A stretch of DNA of 64,000 nt from IMG/VR virus record IMGVR_UViG_3300035211_000050, positions 1 to 64,000 of that record; one strand, written 5' to 3'. The notes under the pieces were generated by a model. The model had not been told where the DNA came from, ran no database searches, and saw nothing but the letters and a program-made list of their open reading frames with translations. This DNA is from a virus. This document shows, in pieces, positions 22,887 through 31,091 of this stretch. The first letter of the stretch is position 1. Each line of letters begins with the position of its first letter. Position numbers and translations under genes: made by a program.

Positions 22887-23120
22887 ATGCCAAGAATAGC
22901 ACGTTTAATAATTTATGAAGGTTCAGATATTGATTTAGCAAAGCAATTAGCTCAATCAATGCCTGAAGGAATTAATGAAAAATCTAAAGTGAAAATAACT
23001 ATTATAAAATTATCGAAAGAGCCAGTATTAAATGCTTTTGTGGAAGGAGCATTAATAGAACTTCAAGGTGAGTCAAAAGAACCTTTAATATCTGATCCAA
23101 TTGATTTATTAAAGAAATAA
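22887..23120 (+). CDS. Hypothetical protein, 77 aa
   Basis: Strand-helix-strand pattern (ARLIIYEGSDIDLAKQLAQS, then VKITIIKL). AAAAGGAA upstream. Function unknown. Confidence 0.5.
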   Translation: MPRIARLIIYEGSDIDLAKQLAQSMPEGINEKSKVKITIIKLSKEPVLNAFVEGALIELQGESKEPLISDPIDLLKK

Positions 23121-23145
23121 ATAAAATATAATAAAGGAGAATAAT

Positions 23146-23352
23146 ATGGAAAAAACTAAAGGAAAAGAGTTTAAATTGTTATTAAAAGTTGAAGCACCAG
23201 TTGGAGGAAGAAAATCGACAACTTTAAAAGAATTAAAACATATACTAAATAAGAGTTCTTTTTTTACTCCACATAATATTGATTTTGAAAAGCATACTAT
23301 GGAAATCACATATCACGAATATTCAAAAGAAGAATTACAAAAAAGTTCTTAA
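23146..23352 (+). CDS. Hypothetical protein, 68 aa
   Basis: Small basic protein. AAAGGAGA upstream. Function unknown. A short GATCTT/AAGATC stem with TTTT after it lies 20 bases past the stop. Confidence 0.5.
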   Translation: MEKTKGKEFKLLLKVEAPVGGRKSTTLKELKHILNKSSFFTPHNIDFEKHTMEITYHEYSKEELQKSS

Positions 23353-23444
23353 TAAAGAACGTCAAAAGCAGACCGATCTTTAAATAAGATCTTTTACATA
23401 AAGGGTAGTACATATTATTAACATTTAAAACAAGGAGATTTAAA

Positions 23445-23867
23445 ATGGGACTTATTCCAAATCTGTCAGATATTCCTGACAAAAAGCCGGTAGAAGCTGG
23501 AGAGTATGATCTTAGAATCAGCAAAGCAAAAGAGACAAAATCAACTAAATCTGGCCGCTATGGTTGTCAGCTGATCATTGCGATTGATGGTGAAGACAAT
23601 GCTTCTGATATCTTTCACACTCTATGGTATGGTAATTTCAAAGATTATCAAGGAGATGATCCAGAGAAGAGTAATACAATGTGGCGCATGGTAAAAGACT
23701 TTCTTCGCGCTGTCGGACTTGATCCGGAAGAAGAGACTGATGAATCAGATCTTATTGGACTGGAATTTACAGCTGAGATAGGTTTTAATGACGGAATGGA
23801 CACTGATGAAGATGGCAATCCTATCCAAGTTGGGCCACCAAAAAATGAGATCCTTCGGGTAGTATAG
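23445..23867 (+). CDS. Probable single-strand DNA-binding protein, 140 aa
   Basis: VEAGEYDLRISKAKETKSTK and the following YGCQLIIAIDG match the beta-barrel start of phage DUF669-type OB-fold proteins, with an LVGLxFTAEI-like later strand (LIGLEFTAEIG) and acidic segments. Partner of the Sak4-like ATPase and nuclease in recombination. Less AT-rich codons than its neighbours and AAGGAG upstream suggest high expression. A GTTCA-N4-TGAAC palindrome follows the stop. Confidence 0.65.
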   Translation: MGLIPNLSDIPDKKPVEAGEYDLRISKAKETKSTKSGRYGCQLIIAIDGEDNASDIFHTLWYGNFKDYQGDDPEKSNTMWRMVKDFLRAVGLDPEEETDESDLIGLEFTAEIGFNDGMDTDEDGNPIQVGPPKNEILRVV

Positions 23868-23886
23868 TAAAATTTTAAAACTGGCT

Positions 23887-23900
23887 GTTCATTTTTGAAC
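23887..23900. repeat. GTTCA-N4-TGAAC palindrome, copy 4
   Basis: GTTCATTTTTGAAC, 19 bases after the stop of the single-strand binding protein gene; same core as copy 3. Confidence 0.7.
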
Positions 23901-24091
23901 GTCAAGTAATTTTTGTTTGGCCTTGCGGAGCCATCTTAATATTAACTTTTTTTGTAGATTTAAAAGTTTACATACGAAAAACGGCAATGTATGAGTGAGT
24001 GTCTGATCAGATGGTAAGTAGCTTAACTGTTGGGAACTTGGAAGAGATTGCAACAGAGGCCAAATTTTATTTCAAAGAAAGGAGATTAAAA

Positions 24092-24238
24092 ATGAGAACA
24101 TCCCTAGCTTTAATAGCCATTGCAGTTGTTAATAAAGTATTTGCTCTCACAGATTTTCATCTTATTGTATTATGTATTCTACTTCTTTTTTGTATTATTT
24201 TTGATATTGTTGATTTTACTAAAACAATTGTAAATTAA
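24092..24238 (+). CDS. Small membrane protein, 48 aa
   Basis: ATG at 24092 has AAAGGAG before it; the longer frame starts at a GTG without ribosome site. Two hydrophobic helices (LALIAIAVVNKVFAL and LIVLCILLLFCIIFDIV). Function unknown. Confidence 0.55.
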   Translation: MRTSLALIAIAVVNKVFALTDFHLIVLCILLLFCIIFDIVDFTKTIVN

Positions 24239-24255
24239 AAAGAAAGGGGATTAAG

Positions 24256-24561
24256 ATGAAACCTTGTGATTGTAAAGATAGTATTGATACAAATAAATTA
24301 TCCGAACAAGGAATATCTATCAATGATTGGCATTTTTTAGTTAAACCAAATTCAGCAATTATTGCAAATCGAACAACAGAATTTCATATTCCTATGTCAA
24401 TATTTAAAAGGTTTTCTGAATTTTATTTAACTGATCAATTGCCTATTTTTTATATTTGTAAATGTGGTCATGAGATAGAATTTAATAATAATATAAATAT
24501 CGAACATTATCCTTGTCCAAAATGTAAAAGACGTGGCCAATGGATAAAACAACCATTTTAA
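24256..24561 (+). CDS. Zinc-ribbon hypothetical protein, 101 aa
   Basis: C-terminal CKCGHEIEF plus CPKCKRRGQW form a zinc ribbon; an N-terminal CDC may add ligands. Followed by another zinc-ribbon gene. Function unknown. Confidence 0.55.
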   Translation: MKPCDCKDSIDTNKLSEQGISINDWHFLVKPNSAIIANRTTEFHIPMSIFKRFSEFYLTDQLPIFYICKCGHEIEFNNNINIEHYPCPKCKRRGQWIKQPF

Positions 24562-24574
24562 TTAAAAGGTTATT

Positions 24575-24769
24575 ATGCTTTGTCCAAAATGTAACTCAAA
24601 ATTAAAATGTTTCAATTCGAGACAGATAGATAATATTTCTCGTTTTAGAGAATACGCTTGCAATAATTGTGGAGTAACATACATTTCAAATGAAAAACTT
24701 GAGAAGACTGTGGGAAGGAAATTAGAAGAAATTCCAACCAGAGCAAAAAGAAAAAGGAAAATAAAATGA
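24575..24769 (+). CDS. Small zinc-ribbon protein, 64 aa
   Basis: MLCPKCNSKL and YACNNCGVTY make two CxxC knuckles with a basic C-terminus (RAKRKRKIK), as in transcription-type ribbons. The stop overlaps the next start (ATGA). Confidence 0.6.
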   Translation: MLCPKCNSKLKCFNSRQIDNISRFREYACNNCGVTYISNEKLEKTVGRKLEEIPTRAKRKRKIK

Positions 24770-24942
24770 TAATGCCATACGGAAAATTCAAAGGAAAAGA
24801 CTTTACAGATATACCAAGTAGTTATCTCAAGTGGATTGCTGAAAATATTAGTGATGAATATAAGAAAGAAGAATCTCTATGCCTGGCTGCTGATAAAGAA
24901 TACCAGTTCAGGGAAAAGAATGGCATGCACTTTGAAGATTAA
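24766..24942 (+). CDS. DUF3820-like protein, 58 aa
   Basis: MPYGKFKGKDFTDIPSSYLK followed by WIAENI is characteristic of the small DUF3820 family, often fused to or near exonucleases in phages. ATG at 24766 overlaps the previous stop. Function unknown. Confidence 0.65.
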   Translation: MIMPYGKFKGKDFTDIPSSYLKWIAENISDEYKKEESLCLAADKEYQFREKNGMHFED

Positions 24943-24944
24943 TT

Positions 24945-25169
24945 ATGGATATGTATCATATACAAGAAACATTTATTTATTGTTGTAAATGTAAGAAAGA
25001 TATTGCTGTATCTAGAGTAACTGTTCCAGACGGGCAAGAATTTTTAAAATATAATCCTCTTGCTAATGGTTGGCAAATTTTTACTTTTAAAGGTGTTTTA
25101 CGTTACATATGTCCAAAACATTCTTTAAAAATACATATGACTATAGATAATGAGCTTTATAAGGACTAA
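24945..25169 (+). CDS. Hypothetical cysteine-containing protein, 74 aa
   Basis: CCKCKKDI near the start and RYICPKH near the end suggest one zinc site. Function unknown. Confidence 0.5.
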   Translation: MDMYHIQETFIYCCKCKKDIAVSRVTVPDGQEFLKYNPLANGWQIFTFKGVLRYICPKHSLKIHMTIDNELYKD

Positions 25170-25172
25170 CAA

Positions 25173-25373
25173 ATGAAAAGAAGAAGAAAATTATCTGAAG
25201 CACAGAAACTGGCAATGAACCGTAATACCAGTAAAGGTCAAATTATGTTTTCAATAGGAAGTTTAACACATATTCTATCTCATGGCCACATAACTAAAGA
25301 TGAAGCTGAAAAGTTAAAAGTTGTTAAAGATTTCTTACAACAAATAATTAAAGAATGGAAACCGACAATATGA
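25173..25373 (+). CDS. Basic helical protein, 66 aa
   Basis: Starts KRRRKLSEAQKLAMNRNTSK, then two helices. Function unknown. Overlaps the next gene. Confidence 0.5.
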   Translation: MKRRRKLSEAQKLAMNRNTSKGQIMFSIGSLTHILSHGHITKDEAEKLKVVKDFLQQIIKEWKPTI

Positions 25374-25615
25374 TTAGATTTACTGAAAATTTATGGTATA
25401 CATTTCATAAGAATCCACCATTTTATGAGGCTAAAATGATATCAGATATTCTTATTCTTTATGGTCCTGGTAATGATGTAAAGCATTCTAATATTGTATG
25501 GGCTAGTAACAGATTAACACATTTTATGGATACTAAATTAAAAACTGTACGAAAAAAGTTATTTAAAAATATAAAAGATGAAGTTATACAATATAAGGAG
25601 AATAAAAATGAATAA
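25370..25615 (+). CDS. Hypothetical protein, 81 aa
   Basis: Start at 25370 (MIRFTENLWYTF) preferred to 25355 because it gives less overlap; neither has a clear ribosome site. Function unknown. Confidence 0.45.
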   Translation: MIRFTENLWYTFHKNPPFYEAKMISDILILYGPGNDVKHSNIVWASNRLTHFMDTKLKTVRKKLFKNIKDEVIQYKENKNE

Positions 25616-26228
25616 TTCTTATTGGGGAAATAATCAATTAGTTCCAACTACAGGAGAACCAAAGCAGAATAAAGAAATTATGATTCATGAACCAGCAATT
25701 ATGCGTCAAGTTAATAATCGTATATATTTTTATGCTGAAATAGATCGGGCAAATATTTTACAATTAAATCAAGCTATTCGAGATCAAAGTCATCAATTAC
25801 AACATATGGCTAAAATAGAAGGAAGAGATCCTTCCCCAATATTTTTACATATCAATAGTTATGGTGGAAGTATTTTTCATGGATTGGCTGCTATGGATGA
25901 AATTCTTAATTGTGGAATTAATGTTATTACAATAATTGATGGATGTTGTGCAAGTGCTGGAACATTTTTAAGTATTGTTGGAAAGAAAAGATTTATAAAT
26001 AAACATGCCTTTATGCTTATACATCAACTTTCATCATTTATGTGGGGTAAATATGAAGAATTTAAAGATGAAATGACTAACCAAGAAAGATTAATGAAAA
26101 TGATAAAAGATATATATAATGAATATACAAAAGTCCCTGAAGAAAAATTAGAAGAGATATTAAAACATGATTTATGGTTTGATGCAGAAACATGCCTTAA
26201 ATATTCATTAGTAGATAAAATTATTTAA
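25608..26228 (+). CDS. ClpP-like serine protease, 206 aa
   Basis: Catalytic Ser116 in CCASAGTFL, His139 in FMLIHQLSS and an Asp near 188-192 (DLWFDAE) match ClpP; PIFLHINSYGGSIFHGLAAM is the substrate-binding strand and helix. The start at 25608 has AAGGAG. It lies far from the head genes, so it is more likely to act with a host Clp ATPase or on regulators than as the prohead protease. Confidence 0.8.
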   Translation: MNNSYWGNNQLVPTTGEPKQNKEIMIHEPAIMRQVNNRIYFYAEIDRANILQLNQAIRDQSHQLQHMAKIEGRDPSPIFLHINSYGGSIFHGLAAMDEILNCGINVITIIDGCCASAGTFLSIVGKKRFINKHAFMLIHQLSSFMWGKYEEFKDEMTNQERLMKMIKDIYNEYTKVPEEKLEEILKHDLWFDAETCLKYSLVDKII

Positions 26229-26238
26229 GAGGAATAAT

Positions 26239-26421
26239 ATGAATATTCCAAAAAGAAAACAAGAACATGATTTTCCTGATGCCTTCAGTTATGAGGCTTA
26301 CATAGATGAACTCTATTTAGAATTACAGGCAGTTAAATTTGCTATACTAAAATTCTGTAGCGAGCCTAGAAGAGATGAATTAATTTCACAATTCATGAAA
26401 AGATTTAAGGAGAAATTATAA
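26239..26421 (+). CDS. Hypothetical helical protein, 60 aa
   Basis: Charged helical protein (SYEAYIDELYLELQAVKFAI). Its stop overlaps the next start. Function unknown. Confidence 0.5.
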   Translation: MNIPKRKQEHDFPDAFSYEAYIDELYLELQAVKFAILKFCSEPRRDELISQFMKRFKEKL

Positions 26422-26951
26422 TGATAATTTTATTAGATTTAGACGGTGTAATAATAGATCTTGTTAAAGGCGTTTGTGAATGGTTTAATGTTCCCCATGA
26501 GCCTGAAAAAGTAACTCATTGGGATGCTTTTCCTGAAATTACAAATACAACTTCTGAAGAATTTTGGAGCAGTATAAAAATGCCTAACTTCTGGGAAGGT
26601 TTAGAATTTTATCCTGATGCAAAGAACTTCATTAGTGAATTACAAAAACATGGCAAAGTAGTTCTATGCACATCTCCTGCTTATGGCTGTGCTGGATATA
26701 AGCAGAACTGGATTCAAAAGAACTTGCCTGAATTTTTCTATTCAGGTGATTATATAATTACTCCTAATAAAGAAAATTGTGCTCATCAGAATACCTTATT
26801 AATTGATGATTCAGATAATAATTGTAAAAAGTTTCGTCATGCAGGAGGCCATACTTTATTATATCCACAACCTTGGAATGATGATAGAAAGACTAAAGTT
26901 AATAAAAATGATCTTATTTTAAGTGAGTTAAAATATGACTTCAACTTTTAG
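26421..26951 (+). CDS. 5'(3')-deoxyribonucleotidase-like HAD phosphatase, 176 aa
   Basis: HAD family. Nucleophile motif LLDLDGVIID (D6, D8), a later LCTSPAYG motif and LIDDSDNNC acid motif are those of NT5C-type enzymes that dephosphorylate dNMPs. With ThyX it may tune the dUMP/dTMP pools. Confidence 0.75.
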   Translation: MIILLDLDGVIIDLVKGVCEWFNVPHEPEKVTHWDAFPEITNTTSEEFWSSIKMPNFWEGLEFYPDAKNFISELQKHGKVVLCTSPAYGCAGYKQNWIQKNLPEFFYSGDYIITPNKENCAHQNTLLIDDSDNNCKKFRHAGGHTLLYPQPWNDDRKTKVNKNDLILSELKYDFNF

Positions 26952-27201
26952 CAATGAAAATAAAACATTAACTATAGAAGTTCTTCAAGAAGCAATAAAG
27001 AAACTTGACCAGACTAAAAGACCTTTCTTTATGTACTCGACATTTTGTCCAATAGATAAAGTTATTAAAAGTAAGAAATTAGATCAAGAGGCTGAGAGGT
27101 TTATGTCAAGTTTTAATTCAAAATTTCATGAGTTACTTATAATACATCCAAAATGGAAAGAATATTTAGAAAAAAGATTTAAAGGATTATATGATGACTA
27201 A
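26935..27201 (+). CDS. Hypothetical protein, 88 aa
   Basis: Overlaps both neighbours. Helical, ending KWKEYLEKRFKGLYDD. Function unknown. Confidence 0.5.
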   Translation: MTSTFSNENKTLTIEVLQEAIKKLDQTKRPFFMYSTFCPIDKVIKSKKLDQEAERFMSSFNSKFHELLIIHPKWKEYLEKRFKGLYDD

Positions 27202-27898
27202 AACATCTTTAGGAAATAGAATGAAAGAAAATTACGAATATAGTTGTCAATCTAAATTACTTCGACGAGTACCTGTAATTATTCGTTTAGATGGCAAAGC
27301 TTTTCATACATTTACAAAAAATTGCATTAAACCTTTTGATGATTTTTTACGTGAAGCAATGGAACAAACTACCATAAAATTATGTAAAGAAATTCAAGGA
27401 GCTAAATGTGGTTATGTACAATCAGATGAAATATCTATTTTATTAACTGATTTTGATCGACTAAATACCAATGCTTGGTTTGATTATAATATACAAAAAA
27501 TAGTTTCTATTAGTGCAAGCATGACATCTACAAAATTTAATGCTTTTTATAATACTGGCTCTAATTTAGCTCTCTTTGATTCAAGAGCTTTTAATATACC
27601 AAAAGAAGAAACTTGCAACTACTTCATTTGGAGACAGCAAGACTGGATAAGAAATTCACTTCAAATGCTTGCAAGAGAATACTATTCTCATAAAGAGTTA
27701 TACCAGAAAAAGACTTCTGATATTCATGAAATGTTACATGAAAAGAATATAAATTGGAATAATATTGCTGATAAATGGAAAAATGGTAGTTTTATTTTTT
27801 ATCATAATCATGACCTTAAGTGGAAAATTAGACATGATATTATTTTTACTCAAGATAGATTTAGTATTGAGCAGTTCAATATTCCTATAGAGGATTAA
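27191..27898 (+). CDS. Thg1-like 3'-5' nucleotidyltransferase, 235 aa
   Basis: Family of tRNA-His guanylyltransferase and bacterial/phage Thg1-like proteins, which add nucleotides to RNA 5-prime ends. VIIRLDGKAFHTFT (D34) and GYVQSDEISILL (D79, E80) supply the two-metal site with the spacing of human Thg1. Could repair 5-prime-truncated tRNAs. A polynucleotide-kinase-like gene lies 3.5 kb downstream. Confidence 0.8.
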   Translation: MMTKTSLGNRMKENYEYSCQSKLLRRVPVIIRLDGKAFHTFTKNCIKPFDDFLREAMEQTTIKLCKEIQGAKCGYVQSDEISILLTDFDRLNTNAWFDYNIQKIVSISASMTSTKFNAFYNTGSNLALFDSRAFNIPKEETCNYFIWRQQDWIRNSLQMLAREYYSHKELYQKKTSDIHEMLHEKNINWNNIADKWKNGSFIFYHNHDLKWKIRHDIIFTQDRFSIEQFNIPIED

Positions 27899-27903
27899 TT
27901 ATA

Positions 27904-28887
27904 ATGACTAAAGAAGAGTTGATTCAAAAAATAACTGAAGCAAATATAGCCTATTCATCTGGCATTCCATTCATGACGGATTCAGAATATGATGTTTTGT
28001 GGCAAGAGCTTTATGTAATAGATCCAACTAATGATCTTTTATATCATACAGCGAAGAATACATATGCCGGCGGTTCCATGATTAAACATAAGTACCAAGT
28101 ATTTGGAACTCAAAAAGCATTCAACATGGACGATTTAAAACCATTCTTAATACGTTTTGGAGATCAGCCAATTGTTATCGAACCAAAATATGATGGTTGC
28201 GCTGCAGTAATGACTCTAACAAAGAATGGCTGGCTTCTAGTCAAGGAAGGTGATGGAAAATTTGGTGAAGATATATCTCATTTACTTCCAATAATTAAAG
28301 AACCTTTTGAAGTAAGACATTTTCAAACAGTTGAATTATTAATTCCTTGGGAAGATTGGGATTCATCTTTTGGTGCAAATCCTCGTAATGTAGTAGCAGG
28401 CTGGTTAGCCCGTAAATATGAAGCACCACCAATAAAGATTACTTCAGTGCCACATAACTTTGGTCCATTAAGTGAGACTTATAATTACGATGGAGATCTA
28501 GATTCATTAAGTGAAAAACTATTAACTCTTTTTGCTGAATGGAATAAGATTTATCCAATGGATGGCTTAATGCTAAAACCATTAGACGAGCAAACCAGAT
28601 TAATCGCTAGCAATAATGGTCAAGTTAATAATTGGTCAATCGCTTGGAAGCCACCAATACAAACCAAGTGGACAACTGTAACTGATATTGAATGGAACGT
28701 GTCACGTTTAGGCCGAGTTATTCCTACAATAATTTATGACCCTATCGAATTATGTGGCACTACAAATAGTCGAGTCACTGGAAATAATGCCTTATGGATA
28801 GTTGAAAGGCAAATAAAAATTGGGAGCAAAATCTTAGTTGGTAAAGCAGGAGAAATTATACCTAAAATTCTTGATGTAAAAAACTAA
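27904..28887 (+). CDS. ligA: NAD-dependent DNA ligase, N-terminal half, 327 aa
   Basis: Contains a Ia-like start (MTDSEYDVLWQEL), the adenylation motif EPKYDGCAAVM with nucleophile K95, and the start of the OB fold ending AGEIIPKILDV. The frame stops just where the zinc finger should begin. The zinc, HhH and BRCT part is a separate frame at 29575, with an HNH gene between. Either two polypeptides assemble or the RNA is joined. Confidence 0.8.
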   Translation: MTKEELIQKITEANIAYSSGIPFMTDSEYDVLWQELYVIDPTNDLLYHTAKNTYAGGSMIKHKYQVFGTQKAFNMDDLKPFLIRFGDQPIVIEPKYDGCAAVMTLTKNGWLLVKEGDGKFGEDISHLLPIIKEPFEVRHFQTVELLIPWEDWDSSFGANPRNVVAGWLARKYEAPPIKITSVPHNFGPLSETYNYDGDLDSLSEKLLTLFAEWNKIYPMDGLMLKPLDEQTRLIASNNGQVNNWSIAWKPPIQTKWTTVTDIEWNVSRLGRVIPTIIYDPIELCGTTNSRVTGNNALWIVERQIKIGSKILVGKAGEIIPKILDVKN

Positions 28888-29066
28888 TGGTTTTGAATAA
28901 CATCAGTTTATATGGATTTTTGGCTTTGCCCGGACGGTTTGTAAAAATCGTTTTTATGGGGCCTAGCGTGGCCGTGGTTGGACGTAACCGGATTATGCGT
29001 GTATCTGTACGGACGTTTTTTTTGACGTCACCACGTCAATATTTTTGAACCATTGAGGAGTAATAA
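28888..29066. other. Non-coding insert between ligase half and HNH gene
   Basis: 179 bases, less AT-rich than the flanks, with several stems (GATGT/ACATC with AAAAC/GTTTT inside it; GCCC/GGGGC; GACGT/ACGTC). No clear group I core was recognised. It ends in AAAGGAG-like GAGGAG before the HNH start. Confidence 0.4.
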
Positions 29067-29558
29067 ATGTATGATATAAGAAAATTTAAAACATTTTCAA
29101 TATTTAAAGAAAAATTCTTATCAAAAATACCAAAAGAATATTTTACAAAAGAATATGAAGATAAATGTTGGCTTTGGAAAGGTGGAGGACATTCTGCGGG
29201 CTATGGTAGAGTTTATTGGGATGATAAAAGATATTTTGCACATCAAATTTCTTATATCATTTTTAATGGAATAATTCCAGATGGTAAAGTTATCAGACAT
29301 ACTTGTAATAATCCTATTTGTATAAATCCTAAACATTTAATTTTAGGTTATAAATATGAAAACTCTATTGATATGGTTAAAGCAAATAGACAAGCTCATC
29401 AAAGGTTAAATGAAGAGGCTGTCAAAGTTATTAAATGGATGTTGAAATATAAATATAAAAAAGGATTAGGAAATAAATTAGCAAAGTTATATAACGTAAA
29501 ACGAAACACTATTTCAAATATTAAAAATAATCATAGTTGGGCATGGCTAAAAGTATAA
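29067..29558 (+). CDS. HNH homing endonuclease, 163 aa
   Basis: HNH_3-type core: AHQISYIIFNG, then RHTCNNPICINPKHLILG, then a C-terminal helix-turn-helix (NKLAKLYNVKRNTISNIK) that would set target specificity. Sits between the two halves of the ligase gene, where such genes often insert. Ends 16 bases before the second ligase half. Confidence 0.85.
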   Translation: MYDIRKFKTFSIFKEKFLSKIPKEYFTKEYEDKCWLWKGGGHSAGYGRVYWDDKRYFAHQISYIIFNGIIPDGKVIRHTCNNPICINPKHLILGYKYENSIDMVKANRQAHQRLNEEAVKVIKWMLKYKYKKGLGNKLAKLYNVKRNTISNIKNNHSWAWLKV

Positions 29559-29574
29559 ATAAAAGGTAATTTAA

Positions 29575-30345
29575 ATGGAAAATTTAACGCCAAAAAATTG
29601 TCCAAAATGTAATGAACCTCTTGAATGGGAAGGAGTTCATCTCATATGTCATGGAGAGAAATGTATTTCTAAAATCATAACATCTATTCATTATTTCTAT
29701 ACTGATAAAGGAATAATGATAGATGGTATAGGACCTATGGTAATTGAAAAGTTATTGCAAAATGACAAAATTTATAAAGTTCTTTCAGTTAAACCATGGG
29801 CATTACTCGATCCACTTGCTTATAATATCACTATAGAAGCATATAATATATTAGGAAGAAAGACATATGATCATATAATGGATGGTATTAAGCAAACATA
29901 TGGAACAAAAACTATGGTAAACTTTATAGCTGGCTTAGGCTTGCCAGGTTTAGGTTATAAAAATGCTTTACGTCTTTGCCAGTATATTAAGACAGGTAAG
30001 TTAAATTATCACGTACCTTTGAAGGCTAGAGAAAGCTTTCTTGAAGCAGTAGTTGCTTTTAATGATGCATCAGGTGAAATGAAAAATTTCTCTTTCGCTC
30101 CAATACCTTCACCTGCTAAAGCCATTTATTGTATTACAGGAACTCTATCAATGTCACGAAATGAAATGGTAGAATTCTTATCTAAATATGATTATGAGTT
30201 TACACCTCACATGAATAAAGAAACAAATTATCTGATCGTTGGTGAAGATCCAGGTAATATAAAAATAAAGTTTGCAGAGAAATATAATATTCCACAAATA
30301 ACAGAAGAACAATTTATGAAACTTTTGGACAAGGAAATGAAATGA
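29575..30345 (+). CDS. ligA: NAD-dependent DNA ligase, C-terminal half, 256 aa
   Basis: Zinc finger (CPKCNEPLEWEGVHLICHGEKC with four cysteines), helix-hairpin-helix repeats (IDGIGPMVIEKLL; GLGLPGLGYKNALRLC) and a BRCT domain (residues about 178-255, AIYCITGTLSMSRNEMVEFL). Continues exactly where the N-terminal half ends. It has its own ATG with AAAGGTAA upstream. The last 25 bases are repeated at 30543. Confidence 0.8.
   Translation: MENLTPKNCPKCNEPLEWEGVHLICHGEKCISKIITSIHYFYTDKGIMIDGIGPMVIEKLLQNDKIYKVLSVKPWALLDPLAYNITIEAYNILGRKTYDHIMDGIKQTYGTKTMVNFIAGLGLPGLGYKNALRLCQYIKTGKLNYHVPLKARESFLEAVVAFNDASGEMKNFSFAPIPSPAKAIYCITGTLSMSRNEMVEFLSKYDYEFTPHMNKETNYLIVGEDPGNIKIKFAEKYNIPQITEEQFMKLLDKEMK
30311..30335 (+). 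repeat. 25-bp direct repeat at ligase 3-prime end, copy 1
   Basis: Encodes FMKLLDKE, the ligase C-terminus. Perfectly repeated at 30543-30567, 232 bases on. Confidence 0.8.
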
Positions 30346-30551
30346 AATTATTTTTAAAAAGAACAATTGCTATAGATCATTTATTTATACCTAAAATAAT
30401 TTCTTATATAGCTTTATATAAATTTTCAAATGCATGTGGTTGGTGTTTTTGGACTCATTTAATATCAATTTTGAAATATAATAATACTTTTCTTTTTATG
30501 TTATTTCCTGCATGGAATACTCCTTTATGGGTATGGGAGATAAATTTATGA
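30342..30551 (+). CDS. Inserted small membrane protein, 69 aa
   Basis: Starts over the ligase stop and ends inside the second copy of the ligase 3-prime end, so it fills the insert exactly. Aromatic, hydrophobic protein with probable membrane segments (WCFWTHLISILKYNNTFLFM). Function unknown. Confidence 0.5.
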   Translation: MKLFLKRTIAIDHLFIPKIISYIALYKFSNACGWCFWTHLISILKYNNTFLFMLFPAWNTPLWVWEINL

Positions 30552-30567
30552 AACTTTTGGACAAGGA
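30543..30567 (+). repeat. 25-bp direct repeat, copy 2
   Basis: Exact copy of 30311-30335; frame would read MKLLDKEI then stop. Shows that the 232-bp segment was added behind the ligase. Confidence 0.8.
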
Positions 30568-30576
30568 GATTTAACA

Positions 30577-30786
30577 ATGACAACTGAAAACTGTAATAGT
30601 AAGATTACTGCCAGAATAGATGATCATACTTATGAAGTAGTAATGGGGCATTTCCATCATGGGCAGCAAACTTTATTCTTAAGAAAGCTTTTTGATTCCA
30701 TAAAAAAGTTAATTGAGCAGGATAAATTTGGTGAGGTTGCAGACTATCTTTATAAAGAAACTGATCTGACTTTACCTGGCAAATAA
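30577..30786 (+). CDS. Hypothetical protein, 69 aa
   Basis: SKITARIDDHTYEVVMGHFH followed by helices; might be ribbon-helix-helix-like. AAGGAG upstream. Function unknown. Confidence 0.55.
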   Translation: MTTENCNSKITARIDDHTYEVVMGHFHHGQQTLFLRKLFDSIKKLIEQDKFGEVADYLYKETDLTLPGK

Positions 30787-30802
30787 ATGAAAGGAATATC
30801 TT

Positions 30803-31090
30803 ATGCCATTAATGGATCGTATATACTGCAAGTCATTTCTTGAAATGAATTATCTTGAACAATCAAGATTAATTGATAAAGTTCGGACTATCAGAAGCTC
30901 TGCTTTGAATGCTGCAAAAGTATCAGCTCAAAAGATTACTAAGTCAGCAATGAAGAATATCTCTAAACACAGTGGTACTAAACGTGGAAAGAAGATGATG
31001 AAAGATCCTACTAAAGCAGCAAAGAAGGCACTGGCTAAATTAACTCCAGATCAAATAGCAGCAATAACTAAAAAGTTAAAAGGATTATAA
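30803..31090 (+). CDS. Basic protein with shared C-terminal tail, 95 aa
   Basis: Lys-rich. The end (DPTKAAKKALAKLTPDQIAA) follows the same pattern as the tails of the proteins at 2020, 7692 and 17212. Function unknown. Confidence 0.6.
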   Translation: MPLMDRIYCKSFLEMNYLEQSRLIDKVRTIRSSALNAAKVSAQKITKSAMKNISKHSGTKRGKKMMKDPTKAAKKALAKLTPDQIAAITKKLKGL

Positions 31091-31091
31091 A

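Noticed and set aside
28888-29574. Group I intron carrying the HNH gene inside the ligase
   Set aside because: No recognisable P7/P3 core, no convincing internal guide with a U-G splice pair, and only 16 bases after the HNH stop. A joint after GAT (28874) to GAA (29578) would keep frame, so it is not fully excluded.
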